Shown in pieces: positions 9,429 through 18,026 of a stretch of 64,000 bases of DNA. Source of the DNA: an uncultured Pseudomonadota bacterium (GTDB taxonomy: Bacteria; Myxococcota_A; UBA796; SXON01). Within the stretch, counting starts at the first letter, position 1. Each line of letters begins with the position of its first letter. Under the pieces are notes generated by a model that did no database searches, had not been told where the DNA came from, and saw only the letters and a list, made by a program, of their open reading frames with translations. Where the stretch lies: positions 62,001 to 126,000 of the forward strand of contig CAIQVJ010000058.1 of NCBI GenBank assembly GCA_903875225.1, written 5' to 3'. The translations under genes and the position numbers were made by a program.

Positions 9429-10523
9429 ATGGATCCGTACAGCCTGCTCGAGCCCATCTCCACCCGCGTGCGTGATCCCCTGTCCGGCCGGTCGGTCTGG
9501 GTCGCAGGGATGATCCAGGACGCGCGGTTCGACGGCGAGGTCCTGAAGTTCGTCCTCGCCGTCAAGAAGGAGCACTCGCCCGAGGACCGGAACCGCCTGA
9601 GGGAAGCCGTCCTGCGCGGACTCGCCAACGCGGGATGGGACGGCGAGGTGCACTGCACGCTCCGGGTCGAAGGGTTGACAGCTGCAGCAGCCCCGCCTGC
9701 TCCAGCTCCGCCAGCGAAGGATGCGGTGCGTGGCATGTCCGGGCCCGGGATGCAGCCTCACGGGGGCCCCATCGCCAAGGCCAGGCTCGAGGGCGTCAAG
9801 CACATCATCGCCGTCGCCTCCGGCAAGGGGGGCGTGGGCAAGAGCACGGTCGCCGTGAACGTGGCCGTGGCGCTCGCCCAGCGCGGCGCGAAGGTGGGCA
9901 TCATGGACTCCGACATCTACGGTCCGTCCATCCCGTTGATGCTGCACGCGACGGGTCGCCCGATCGCGAATGAGCGGAAGATGATCGTGCCGCTCCGGGC
10001 GCACGGCGTGGAGTGCATGAGCATCGGGTTCCTGGTCGACGAGAAGGAGCCGATCATCTGGCGCGGGCCGATGGTGATGGGCGTGGTGAACCAGTTCCTC
10101 AAGGAGGTCGACTGGGGGGAGCTCGACTACCTGGTCGTCGACATGCCGCCGGGGACCGGCGATGCCCAGCTCACGATGATCCAGGCCGTGCCGATCTCGG
10201 GCGGCATCATCGTCACCACCCCCAACCCGGTCGCGCTCCTGGACGCCGTGCGGGGCGTGGAGATGTTCCGAAAGCTCGACGTGCCCGTGCTCGGCATCGT
10301 CGAGAACATGAGCTGGTACGACGTGGGCGGCGTTCGTGTCCACCCGTTCGGCGAGGGCGGCGGCGTGAAGATGGCAGCCGAGTACGGCGTGGCGCTGCTC
10401 GGTCAGGTGCCGCTGAAGGACGCCATCCGGTCCGGCGGCGACACCGGTCGCCCGGCCGTGCTCGATGGTGAGGGCGTGTTCACCTCCATCGCGGCGGCGA
10501 TCGAGCGGGTCCTGCCTCGGTGA
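9429..10523 (+). CDS. mrp: Mrp/NBP35-type P-loop ATPase lacking the CxxC motif
   Basis: 364 residues. The N-terminal ~80 residues resemble the DUF59/MIP18-like domain common in bacterial Mrp (ApbC), followed by an Ala/Pro linker and the P-loop domain with the deviant Walker A SGKGGVGKST (132-140), SDIYGPSIP and a VVDMPPGTGD switch. Mrp proteins carry or deliver [4Fe-4S] clusters through a CxxC after the ENMS motif; here the stretch reads ENMSWYDVGGVRVHPFGEGG with no cysteine, and only two Cys are visible in the whole protein (76 and 197). The fold is therefore clear but classical cluster binding is doubtful. Its stop overlaps the GTG start of moaA, an Fe-S enzyme, so it may serve that enzyme in another way, such as an ATPase chaperone. 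Confidence 0.88.
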   Translation: MDPYSLLEPISTRVRDPLSGRSVWVAGMIQDARFDGEVLKFVLAVKKEHSPEDRNRLREAVLRGLANAGWDGEVHCTLRVEGLTAAAAPPAPAPPAKDAVRGMSGPGMQPHGGPIAKARLEGVKHIIAVASGKGGVGKSTVAVNVAVALAQRGAKVGIMDSDIYGPSIPLMLHATGRPIANERKMIVPLRAHGVECMSIGFLVDEKEPIIWRGPMVMGVVNQFLKEVDWGELDYLVVDMPPGTGDAQLTMIQAVPISGGIIVTTPNPVALLDAVRGVEMFRKLDVPVLGIVENMSWYDVGGVRVHPFGEGGGVKMAAEYGVALLGQVPLKDAIRSGGDTGRPAVLDGEGVFTSIAAAIERVLPR

Positions 10524-11575
10524 ACCGGCCAACGGACACCGGAACCGCGCTGGTGGACCGGTTTGGCCGGCTGCACACCTACCTCCGGGTGAGCGTGACC
10601 GACCGGTGCAACTACCGGTGCACCTACTGCATGCCGGCCGAGGGCCACGTGTGGTTGCCCCGCAACGAGGTCCTGAGCCACGAGGAGATCGTCCGCATCG
10701 TCACCGTCATGGCGGGGAGCGGGCTGCGCCGTGTGCGGCTGACCGGTGGCGAGCCGCTGCTCCGGCGCGGGATCACGTCGCTCGTGGCGGCGATCGCCGC
10801 GGTGCCCGGGATCGACGACGTGTCGATGACCACCAACGCACACGGTCTCGCCGAGCTTGCCGGGCCCCTGGCAGCGGCTGGTCTGCACCGGGTGAACATC
10901 TCCGTCGACTCGCTCGATCCGGCGCGGTTCGCCCGGCTCACGAGGGGCGGCCAGCTCGGTGCTGTGCTGGCAGGTGTGCGGGCGGCGCACGAGGCCGGTC
11001 TCGGGCCGATCAAGCTGAACATGGTGGTCATGCGCGGCGAGAACGACGACGAGATCACGTCGATGGCGGCGGCGTGCCTGCCGGGTGGCCTCCTCGCCGG
11101 CGCGGAGGAGACGGTGCTTCGCTACATCGAGTACATGCCGTTTGCGGGTCGGTGGCACGAGAACGTGCCCGCTGGAGAGATCCGGGAGCGACTCCGCGCG
11201 GCCGGGCATCTGGAGGTGGACGCTGGGGACCTGCCAGGGGTCGGTCCGGCGACACGGGAGCGGTGGACGCCGGCTCCCCGCGAGTCCGCGCCGGGCGCCT
11301 CGGCCCCGAGTGTGCGCGTGGGGTTCATCGCCCCGCTCACCGAGCATTTCTGTGCTCGCTGCAACCGGCTGCGGCTCCTGGTTGACGGCCACCTGCGCAC
11401 GTGCCTCGGCTACGAGTCCACGCCGTCGTTGCGCGACGTGCTCAGGGGGGGCGCCACCGACGACGCACTGCTCGCTGCGATTGCCGACATCGTGTCCGGG
11501 AAACCGGCGGGCCATCTGGCGGAGACCGAGGGCGGGACGGCGTTCGAAGGGGTGATGACGTCGATCGGCGGGTGA
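10520..11575 (+). CDS. moaA: GTP 3',8-cyclase MoaA (molybdenum cofactor biosynthesis)
   Basis: 351 residues. Radical-SAM CxxxCxxC is CNYRCTYC (Cys30, 34, 37) and the second cluster site is CX2CX13C at Cys278, 281 and 295, the arrangement specific to MoaA. The C-terminus ends in Gly-Gly, which reaches the active site in MoaA. The enzyme converts GTP to 3',8-cyclo-7,8-dihydro-GTP in the first step of molybdopterin synthesis, in the cytoplasm. GTG start overlaps the TGA of the Mrp-type gene by 4 bp. No other moa or moe gene is in the window. Confidence 0.95.
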   Translation: MNRPTDTGTALVDRFGRLHTYLRVSVTDRCNYRCTYCMPAEGHVWLPRNEVLSHEEIVRIVTVMAGSGLRRVRLTGGEPLLRRGITSLVAAIAAVPGIDDVSMTTNAHGLAELAGPLAAAGLHRVNISVDSLDPARFARLTRGGQLGAVLAGVRAAHEAGLGPIKLNMVVMRGENDDEITSMAAACLPGGLLAGAEETVLRYIEYMPFAGRWHENVPAGEIRERLRAAGHLEVDAGDLPGVGPATRERWTPAPRESAPGASAPSVRVGFIAPLTEHFCARCNRLRLLVDGHLRTCLGYESTPSLRDVLRGGATDDALLAAIADIVSGKPAGHLAETEGGTAFEGVMTSIGG

Positions 11576-11611
11576 GTCGGATGTGATGTGTGTCAGGCCG
11601 GATCGGTCGGA

Positions 11612-12784
11612 CTACTCCGGGGCCCGCCATCCCGCGGCCCAGTCCGGAATGGCGTCGCCTTCCATGGGGTGTGCGATGAAGAAGCCCTGGGCGTGGTCGC
11701 AGGCGGACTTCCGGACGAGGTTCCAGTCCTCAAGGTCCTCCACCCCTTCGGCGACGGCTGTCATCCGCAGGTCGTGCGCAAGCCGGCAGCTCGCATCGAA
11801 GATCGCCCGCGACGAGGTGTTGTGGCCGGCAGCGTGGACGAACCCGCGGTCGATCTTCAGCTCGTCGAAGGGAAAGTCACGGAGCTGGCCCAGCGAGGAG
11901 TGGCCGGTGCCGAAGTGATCCACCGCGAGTCCGAAGCGCTTGAGCTTGACCCGTGCGAGGATGTCGAGGGCGGTCGAGGGGTCCCGCATGATCCGGGTCT
12001 CGGTCACCTCGAGTACGATCATGGCCGGGGCGATGCCGCGAGCTTTGGCCTCGCTCGCCACGATGTCCGGAAACCGCAGGTTCGAGAGGTTGTCCATCGA
12101 CACGTTCACCGCCACGACGAGATCGAGCCCGGAATCGCGCCAGTCCTGTGCCTGGTCCAGGGCCCTGTCCAGCACGCGGAGCGCGAGCGCGTCAATCAAG
12201 CCGTGCTCCTCCGCAGTGGAGATGAACTGGTCGGGGAGCAGCACCCCCAGGGTCGGGTGGTGCCAGCGCACCAGGGTCTCGACCCCGGAGACCATGCCAG
12301 TCCGCACGTCCACCTTCGGCTGGTAGACGTTCACGATCTCGTCTCGCTGGAGCGCGAGGCGGAGGGCATCTGCGCCCTGGAGCGCAGCGATGCGCTTCGG
12401 CGCGTCCCGCCACTCCGGATTGTCGAGCGCCCTCTGAAGATCCTGCGGCGCCACGGGCTTCTGCAAGCCCGCGAGGACGAACAGGCCGTGGGCCGTGCCC
12501 AGCAGCGTGGCGGCCTGGAGGACACGCTCGTCCTCGGCGCTCAACAGGATGATGGCTCCGGTGAACTTGAGCCGGGCGAGGTGCCGGAGCACCTCGACGC
12601 CGTCCATGCCGGGCATCTGGAGATCGCACACCACGAGCGTGAACGCCCCGGGGTCCTGCTCGACGACCCGCACCGCCTGTGCTCCCGAGGAGCAGGCGAG
12701 TACGTCGTCGAAGCAGAGGCTGTGCAGTTGGGCCGTGAGCAGTCGGAGCGCGAGCGGGTGGTCGTCGACGATCAGGATCTTCAA
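11612..12784 (-). CDS. response regulator with receiver and EAL (c-di-GMP phosphodiesterase-like) domains
   Basis: 390 residues. Receiver at 1-120 with Asp7/Asp8, phosphoacceptor Asp54, Ser82 and Lys109. EAL domain at about 145-385: the signature Glu is Glu169 in GVETLVRW (ETL rather than EAL), and NVS, TET, ELKID and AEGVED elements are present. The DDFGTG loop reads DHFGTG (Asp289, His290), losing one residue that binds metal in active c-di-GMP phosphodiesterases. Activity could be reduced, or the protein could act as a c-di-GMP sensor. The start overlaps the stop of the upstream histidine kinase by 4 bp, so they form a cognate two-component pair linking membrane sensing to c-di-GMP. Confidence 0.9.
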   Translation of the reverse strand: MKILIVDDHPLALRLLTAQLHSLCFDDVLACSSGAQAVRVVEQDPGAFTLVVCDLQMPGMDGVEVLRHLARLKFTGAIILLSAEDERVLQAATLLGTAHGLFVLAGLQKPVAPQDLQRALDNPEWRDAPKRIAALQGADALRLALQRDEIVNVYQPKVDVRTGMVSGVETLVRWHHPTLGVLLPDQFISTAEEHGLIDALALRVLDRALDQAQDWRDSGLDLVVAVNVSMDNLSNLRFPDIVASEAKARGIAPAMIVLEVTETRIMRDPSTALDILARVKLKRFGLAVDHFGTGHSSLGQLRDFPFDELKIDRGFVHAAGHNTSSRAIFDASCRLAHDLRMTAVAEGVEDLEDWNLVRKSACDHAQGFFIAHPMEGDAIPDWAAGWRAPE

Positions 12785-15700
12785 GAGGGGTCTCCAACGC
12801 TCGGTCGGTGATCGCCGGGAAGGCTGACGGTGAACGCGGTCCCGCGACCGACCTCGCTCTTCAGGGCGATGGTGCCGCCGAGCGCCTCGACCAGCCGGCG
12901 GGTGAGCGCGAGACCCAGCCCGGTGCCGGCGAATTTACGGGAGCGCCCGGAGTCGAGCTGCTGGAAGGGGAGGAACACGCGCTCGAAGTGGTCTGGGGCA
13001 ATTCCGATGCCCGTGTCCGACACCGTGAGCCGGGCGCCGCCGTGCTCGTCGACGAGCACCTCCACCCCGATGGCGCCGCCGTCCTCGGTGAACTTGATCG
13101 CGTTGGACCAGAGGTTGTAGAGTACCTGCTTCACCCTGCGTCGGTCGGACCACACCGCGGGGAGCCCGGGCTGTACGTTGCACTCCAGGGTGAGCTGCCG
13201 GCCGGCCGTCAGGCCCTGCCCCGTAGCCACGACCTCCCGCGCGAGCGCCCCCAGGTCGAACGGCTGGCGCTCGATCTCCATCTGCGCGGCTTCGATCTTG
13301 GAGATGTCCAGCAGATCGTTGATGAGCTGCAGCAGGTGGCGCGCGCTCCCGATCACGTCGGTGAGGTATTCGCGGTGCTTGTCCGAAACCGGGCCGGCCT
13401 GGCCGTCCACGATGAGCCCTGTGAAGCCGAGGATCGCGTTCAGCGGCGTGCGCAGCTCGTGGGACATGTGCGCCAGGAATTCGCTCTTGAGCCGATTCGC
13501 CTCCTCGGCGCGTCGGCTTCGTTCTTCGAGCTCGAAGGCCCGGCGGCTCGAGTCCTCGAGGGCCCGGCGCCGGGTCACGTCCTGGATGGCCGCGACTGTC
13601 CAGCGACCCTCGGGCAATTCGATGGAGCCGAGGGTGATCTCGACCGGAAACTCGGTGCCGTCCCGGCGCCGCGCCGAGACCTCCCGCGGGACCATGAGGC
13701 GGGCATGGTCGGAGGGTCGCGTGGCGGTCAGGCGCTGTGCAGCGTGGGCCGCACGGCACGGCACCGGGACGAGCATCTCGACGCTCGAACCGAGGAGCTC
13801 GGCTCGGGGGTAGCCGAATGCTGACTCCGCCGTGGCGTTGACCATCTGCACCCGCCCGGTCTCGTCGGAGACGAGCAGGCTCATCGGCATGGTCTCCAGT
13901 ACGGCGCGGAGTTGTTCCTTCGCGTGGCTCAGCTCCGCGACCCGGGCCGCGATGTCGCGCAGCAGGAGCGCGTTGTCGAGGGCGATCCCGGCGCGGTCGG
14001 CGATCTCCGAGGCCAGGTCGATGTCCGTAGCGGTGTACGCGCGGCCGGGGGAGTGACGGGTGAGCGTCAGGACACCGAGGCAGCGGCCTCGCGCGCGCAG
14101 TGGGACGCAAAGCACGCTGGTCGGCGCGCATCGGCGGACGACGGGCCGCAGGTGCGCTGGCGCTCGGGCGATGAGCTCCTCGGGGCGGGTCACCGCGACC
14201 AGGAGGGATACCCCGGTTTCGGCGACCCTCGCGGAGATGCCCTGGCCGAGGTTGAGACCGGGGATCGCCAGCAGCACCTGGATCTCACCCTCGAGCCCCC
14301 GGTCGGGCGAACGTATGGCGGTATCCGTGTGCGAAGCGAGGGATGCGACAGGGTCGTTGAGCGTGGCCAGCCCCACATCCCCGATCGCCTCCGACGCTCG
14401 GGATGCCAGGACGTCGAGCAGTCCGGCCACATCGTGCCCGACCACCGCGAACTCTGCGGAGAGACCAGCCAGGAGTTGGCTGCGCCCAGCCGCACGTGCC
14501 TCCGCCTGGCGGGCCTGCAACTCCCGGGTCATGTCGTGGAAGACCAGCACGACCCCTCGCGTCGCGCCGTCGCCGCCACGGATCGGGGCCGCCGTGTCGC
14601 CGACCGGGCGCTCCTCGCCCCCGCGGGCAAGGAGCAACCGGTGGTTTGCCAGCCCGGTGTCGGCCCCCCTCCGAACCCGGTCCAGCGGCGACTCGAGCGT
14701 GGCGCGGGTGTCGGGGTCGACGAGGTGGTACACATCGGAGAGCGGCCGGCCCCGGGCGTCGGCCTCGGACCAGCCGGTGAGCTGCTCCGCCACGAGGTTC
14801 ATGCGCGCGACACGTCCCTCCGGATCCGTGGAGATCACGGCGTCGCCGATGCTGTGCAGCGTGGTGGCGAGCTCCTTCTCCCGCTGCGCCAGCCTCGACT
14901 CGGCGCCCAGCCGGACGAGCTCGGAGCTGTTCAGCCTCCCCAGCATCCCGAGCGTGAGCCCCCCCGCGCTCACCATCGCCAGGAGCACCCCGCCTGTGGC
15001 GACCGTGCCCTCGTCCACCCACTGGCCCCGGATTGCCTCCTGGGCGCCCCACCCGAGGGCCAGCGTCGCCCCCAGGATCAGCGGCAACGCGCGCCGCGCC
15101 GCCGCCCCCGCGGTCGTGTCGCTCGCCAGCAGGCTCCCCAGGCCGCCGGTGGGGCGGGAGGCCGCGGAGGCGAGGCTCGCGATCCCGAGCCCGAGAGCCG
15201 TGTTCAACGCGACCGGGGTCTCCATGCCGAGTCGGGACAGCACGTCGAGGCCCTGGAGGTAGCCGGAGCAGGCGACGAACGAGACCGAGGCGACCAGGAC
15301 GAGGCACATGTCGGCCAGGGGACGCCAGGCCGTGTCCATGAGGGGCAGCGCGATGCCGAGGCAGAGGAAGCTGATGGCTGTGGCCTCCGCCATGCGGCCC
15401 GGCGCGCCGGCCACGCCGGCGGTGGGTGGGTCGTGGCCGAGGAGTTCGTCGATCCCGAGGTTCACGCCGAAGAGGTGCTGGGAGAGCACCAACCCGGCCA
15501 CGGACATGACGATGCTCCCGAACACCAGATCTCCGCGGTCTGGCCGGGCCGGGCGACGCATCAAGGCCGCTCCGTACAGCACGAAGAGGAGGGCGGTGTT
15601 CACCTTCATGCCGGTCGCCGCGGGGACCATGCTGCGCAGGGCCGGGATGTGAAGGAGCCAGCCCAGCAGGGCGCTGGCCCCGAGGGCCGCGAGAAGGCCG

Positions 15701-15867
15701 CCGCCAAGCCGGGAAGCGGCTCGAAATCGGGAGTGCAGTGGAGTGTCCAGGTTCCCCCCAAGCGGCGTCGGCGTCAACGATTTGACTGCGACGCCATAGC
15801 CCGGGCCTTCCGAGTCCCGCACTAGGGGCCATCCCGTAAATTCGGGCAAATAATGGACGATCGTCAT
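12781..15867 (-). CDS. membrane sensor histidine kinase (7-8 TM, PAS, GAF, PAS, HisKA, HATPase)
   Basis: 1028 residues. About 55-330 contains seven or eight hydrophobic segments. Then a PAS domain (about 345-455), a GAF domain (about 480-640), a second PAS (about 655-770), HisKA with His803 in HELRTPLNAILGF, and HATPase_c to the C-terminus with N box (NLWSNAIKF), G1 (DTGIGIAP) and G2 (GTGLGLALTRR). No receiver domain. I used ATG 15867; the first ~45 residues have no recognisable domain, so a start further in, such as the TTG before LTPTP, is possible. It should autophosphorylate and pass phosphate to the overlapping receiver-EAL protein. The signal is unknown. Confidence 0.92.
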   Translation of the reverse strand: MTIVHYLPEFTGWPLVRDSEGPGYGVAVKSLTPTPLGGNLDTPLHSRFRAASRLGGGLLAALGASALLGWLLHIPALRSMVPAATGMKVNTALLFVLYGAALMRRPARPDRGDLVFGSIVMSVAGLVLSQHLFGVNLGIDELLGHDPPTAGVAGAPGRMAEATAISFLCLGIALPLMDTAWRPLADMCLVLVASVSFVACSGYLQGLDVLSRLGMETPVALNTALGLGIASLASAASRPTGGLGSLLASDTTAGAAARRALPLILGATLALGWGAQEAIRGQWVDEGTVATGGVLLAMVSAGGLTLGMLGRLNSSELVRLGAESRLAQREKELATTLHSIGDAVISTDPEGRVARMNLVAEQLTGWSEADARGRPLSDVYHLVDPDTRATLESPLDRVRRGADTGLANHRLLLARGGEERPVGDTAAPIRGGDGATRGVVLVFHDMTRELQARQAEARAAGRSQLLAGLSAEFAVVGHDVAGLLDVLASRASEAIGDVGLATLNDPVASLASHTDTAIRSPDRGLEGEIQVLLAIPGLNLGQGISARVAETGVSLLVAVTRPEELIARAPAHLRPVVRRCAPTSVLCVPLRARGRCLGVLTLTRHSPGRAYTATDIDLASEIADRAGIALDNALLLRDIAARVAELSHAKEQLRAVLETMPMSLLVSDETGRVQMVNATAESAFGYPRAELLGSSVEMLVPVPCRAAHAAQRLTATRPSDHARLMVPREVSARRRDGTEFPVEITLGSIELPEGRWTVAAIQDVTRRRALEDSSRRAFELEERSRRAEEANRLKSEFLAHMSHELRTPLNAILGFTGLIVDGQAGPVSDKHREYLTDVIGSARHLLQLINDLLDISKIEAAQMEIERQPFDLGALAREVVATGQGLTAGRQLTLECNVQPGLPAVWSDRRRVKQVLYNLWSNAIKFTEDGGAIGVEVLVDEHGGARLTVSDTGIGIAPDHFERVFLPFQQLDSGRSRKFAGTGLGLALTRRLVEALGGTIALKSEVGRGTAFTVSLPGDHRPSVGDPS

Positions 15868-15918
15868 GTTTTCGGAGCAGCGTCGAGCGATGCCCCGCGG
15901 GTCGGCATGGAACCGCTG

Positions 15919-15974
15919 AACGGATGTACAAAAAAACGGGTGTCCATGCGAGGGTTGCGTTAACGGATGTGCAA
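15919..15974. repeat. pair of direct repeats AACGGATGTRCAA
   Basis: AACGGATGTACAA at 15919-15931 and AACGGATGTGCAA at 15962-15974 differ by one base and are spaced 43 bp start to start, about four helical turns. They lie in the 119-bp gap between the divergent histidine kinase and the hypothetical gene pair, 12 bp before the ATG at 15987. Possible operator for either side; no known regulator recognised. Confidence 0.4.
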
Positions 15975-15986
15975 GGATGAGGGTTC

Positions 15987-16457
15987 ATGGAGAACGAGCA
16001 GAACGAGATCCTCCAGCCGCGGTTGTGGTGCAGGAACGGCTGGACCGCGAGGGTGGTCAAGAACGAGGATGACGACGGGTGGGCCGTGGAGATGACCAGA
16101 CTGGGAGACGCCGAGCCGGTGCTGATCGCGCCGTGGACGATGGGCAGGGACAAGAAGAACCCCAAGCCCCTCGATCAGGCCGCGTTCACCACGTGGGTGA
16201 AGACGGCGAGCGAGGTGGTCCGTCGTCACGAACACAGCGCACGGGCGCGGCTTCACCGCGAGGGGGCTTGCACGCTGAACGATGGGCGCCGGGTCCGGGT
16301 GTCCCACGACATCGCGCCGGACGAGGACGATCCGCACGCGATCCTCGTGGTCGTGGACGACCAGACGGACCAGGAGCTCCGCCGGGGTCGAGTCTCGCCG
16401 GGCATGCGATTGAACGAGCGGACGGTCGAACGGTTCCTCACGACAGGGGAGGGGTAG
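15987..16457 (+). CDS. hypothetical protein
   Basis: 156 residues, charged and soluble, no signal peptide or membrane segment and no family I recognise. The N-terminal half has a WCRNGWTARVVKNEDDDGWAVEM stretch of alternating strand pattern resembling a small beta domain; the rest is mixed. An AAGGATGAGGG stretch precedes the ATG. The stop codon is immediately followed by the ATG of the next gene, so the two are coupled. It is preceded by direct repeats that may be an operator. Confidence 0.7.
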   Translation: MENEQNEILQPRLWCRNGWTARVVKNEDDDGWAVEMTRLGDAEPVLIAPWTMGRDKKNPKPLDQAAFTTWVKTASEVVRRHEHSARARLHREGACTLNDGRRVRVSHDIAPDEDDPHAILVVVDDQTDQELRRGRVSPGMRLNERTVERFLTTGEG

Positions 16458-17633
16458 ATGTCGAGCCTGCGGGACGATCTGGTGCTCATCGGCTGGCTCT
16501 CGAAGCTCGCTCCCGAGTCGGTGCTGCACCCCGAGGCCGGGCGCTGTGCAACGGCTGCGGTCCGGGCCTTGTTCCCCAGCGAGGAGTCGCTCGATGACGC
16601 GCTCGCCAACGCACTCCGGCGGTCACTCGCGACGGTGCTCGTCGAGCAGCCCCGCTGGGTCCTCCACCAGCCGGAGGTCCTGAACGATCGCGCCAGGTTC
16701 CGGTTCGCGCTCGATCACACCGAGCCTGCGATTGTCGCGCTGCAAACGCTGGTGGGGAGCTTTCCCGCGCTGACGGTGGACGCCGCGCGGATCGCTGCGC
16801 TGCTCGTCCCCACGTTCCGCGTGCAGGCGCGGGACATCCTGCCGCACGACGATCGTGCGGGGCTGCTCGCCGGGGTCGCGGCGCTCTCGGCACTTCTCAC
16901 CGTCGCGCCGGGCTCCGCCCAGATCGGTCGGGAGCTCGCGAGCCTGCACCAGCGACTCGGCAACACGGCGCAGGCGTCCGAGCTGCGAGGCCCGGACGAC
17001 GCGCAATCGACCCTCGACCACGCGGACCACGCGGCCGCGATGGGCGACATGGCGCGCGCGAAGGAGCTGCTGGCCCGCGCGCAGATGTTGTTCGCGCGGT
17101 CGGGGATGCTCGCCGGCATGGCGGCGGTGAAGCGCCGGGAGGCCGCGCTGTTGGGCCCCGCGGAGCGGATGCCCGCGCTGTTCGAGGCGCTTGCCCTGTC
17201 CCGCGACGCCCGCGACGACCATCGGGGGCAGGTCGAGGGGCTGGAGGACCTGTCCCGGGCGTTCTCCGAGCAGGGCCGGATCGGGCCTGCTGTGGCTGCG
17301 CTCGGCAGGATGGCCAGGCTCCACCGTGGCGCCGGGGAGGCGCTCGGAGAGGCGCGCGCGCTGCAGCTCAGCGGCCGACTGCTGTGCGAGGCCTCGGGCC
17401 CCGCCCGGGACGCGGGGGCGGGCATGGTCATGCTCCTCTGGGCGGCCGACATCGGGGGCAGCCAGGACCCCGTGCTGGCCGACCTCACGCGGCGATACAT
17501 CGAGGGTTTCCAGTACACGCTCAGTGATGTCGAATTCTCCTCGATAGAAGCTATTTTCGAGCGGCCGCGTGAGCAGGTGGTGAACGAGGCGTATGCGCTG
17601 TATGAGCATCGCCACAAGGAGGAGTTGCCTTGA
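16458..17633 (+). CDS. hypothetical helical (TPR-like) protein
   Basis: 391 residues, strongly Ala/Leu/Arg-rich and predicted all-helical by eye. Residues about 165-340 contain degenerate TPR-like helical pairs (for example the HADHAAAMGDMARAKELLARAQ region). No signal peptide, no catalytic motif. The ATG abuts the stop of the preceding hypothetical gene, and its own TGA overlaps the TTG start of the HIT protein, so all three are probably in one transcript. The small upstream protein is a plausible binding partner. Function unknown. Confidence 0.72.
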   Translation: MSSLRDDLVLIGWLSKLAPESVLHPEAGRCATAAVRALFPSEESLDDALANALRRSLATVLVEQPRWVLHQPEVLNDRARFRFALDHTEPAIVALQTLVGSFPALTVDAARIAALLVPTFRVQARDILPHDDRAGLLAGVAALSALLTVAPGSAQIGRELASLHQRLGNTAQASELRGPDDAQSTLDHADHAAAMGDMARAKELLARAQMLFARSGMLAGMAAVKRREAALLGPAERMPALFEALALSRDARDDHRGQVEGLEDLSRAFSEQGRIGPAVAALGRMARLHRGAGEALGEARALQLSGRLLCEASGPARDAGAGMVMLLWAADIGGSQDPVLADLTRRYIEGFQYTLSDVEFSSIEAIFERPREQVVNEAYALYEHRHKEELP

Positions 17634-17968
17634 CGCTTTTCGAGAAGATCGCCGCCCGCCTCGTCCCCGCCGAGATCCTGTACGAGGACGAGCACACCTT
17701 CGCCTTTCGGGATCTGCACCCCGCGGCCCCGACCCATGTCCTGATCGTGCCGCGCAAGCCGATCCCGAAGCTCTCCGAGGCCACCGACGACGACGCGCTG
17801 CTGCTCGGTCGTTGCCTGCTCACCGCGCGTCTCGTCGCCGCGCGTCTCGGGCTCGACGAGGGGGGATACCGTGTGGTCATCAACACGGGGGCAGACGCGG
17901 GACAGTCCGTGTTCCACCTTCACCTTCACCTGCTCGGTGGCCGTATGCTGGACTGGCCTCCGGGGTAG
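17630..17968 (+). CDS. HIT family nucleotide-binding hydrolase (HINT-like)
   Basis: 112 residues, the normal size of bacterial Hint proteins. The histidine triad is HLHLHLLGG (His96, 98, 100) with the second His as expected nucleophile, and the upstream RDLHPAAPTHVLIVPRK block is typical. Members hydrolyse phosphoramidates such as aminoacyl- or lysyl-AMP in the cytoplasm. TTG start at 17630 overlaps the previous TGA; an AAGGAGG ribosome-binding site precedes it, which supports the unusual start. Confidence 0.93.
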   Translation: MTLFEKIAARLVPAEILYEDEHTFAFRDLHPAAPTHVLIVPRKPIPKLSEATDDDALLLGRCLLTARLVAARLGLDEGGYRVVINTGADAGQSVFHLHLHLLGGRMLDWPPG

Positions 17969-18026
17969 TCCGATCACCCGGCTTGGCGCCGGATCGCTTA
18001 CCCTCCCGCGAAGCCCGGAGCCGCGC

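Noticed and set aside
13912-15825. Plus-strand 637-codon ORF opposite the histidine kinase
   Set aside because: Arg/Gly-rich shadow without recognisable features.
15987-16457. PilZ c-di-GMP-binding domain in the hypothetical protein next to the EAL system
   Set aside because: No RxxxR or DxSxxG motif could be found.
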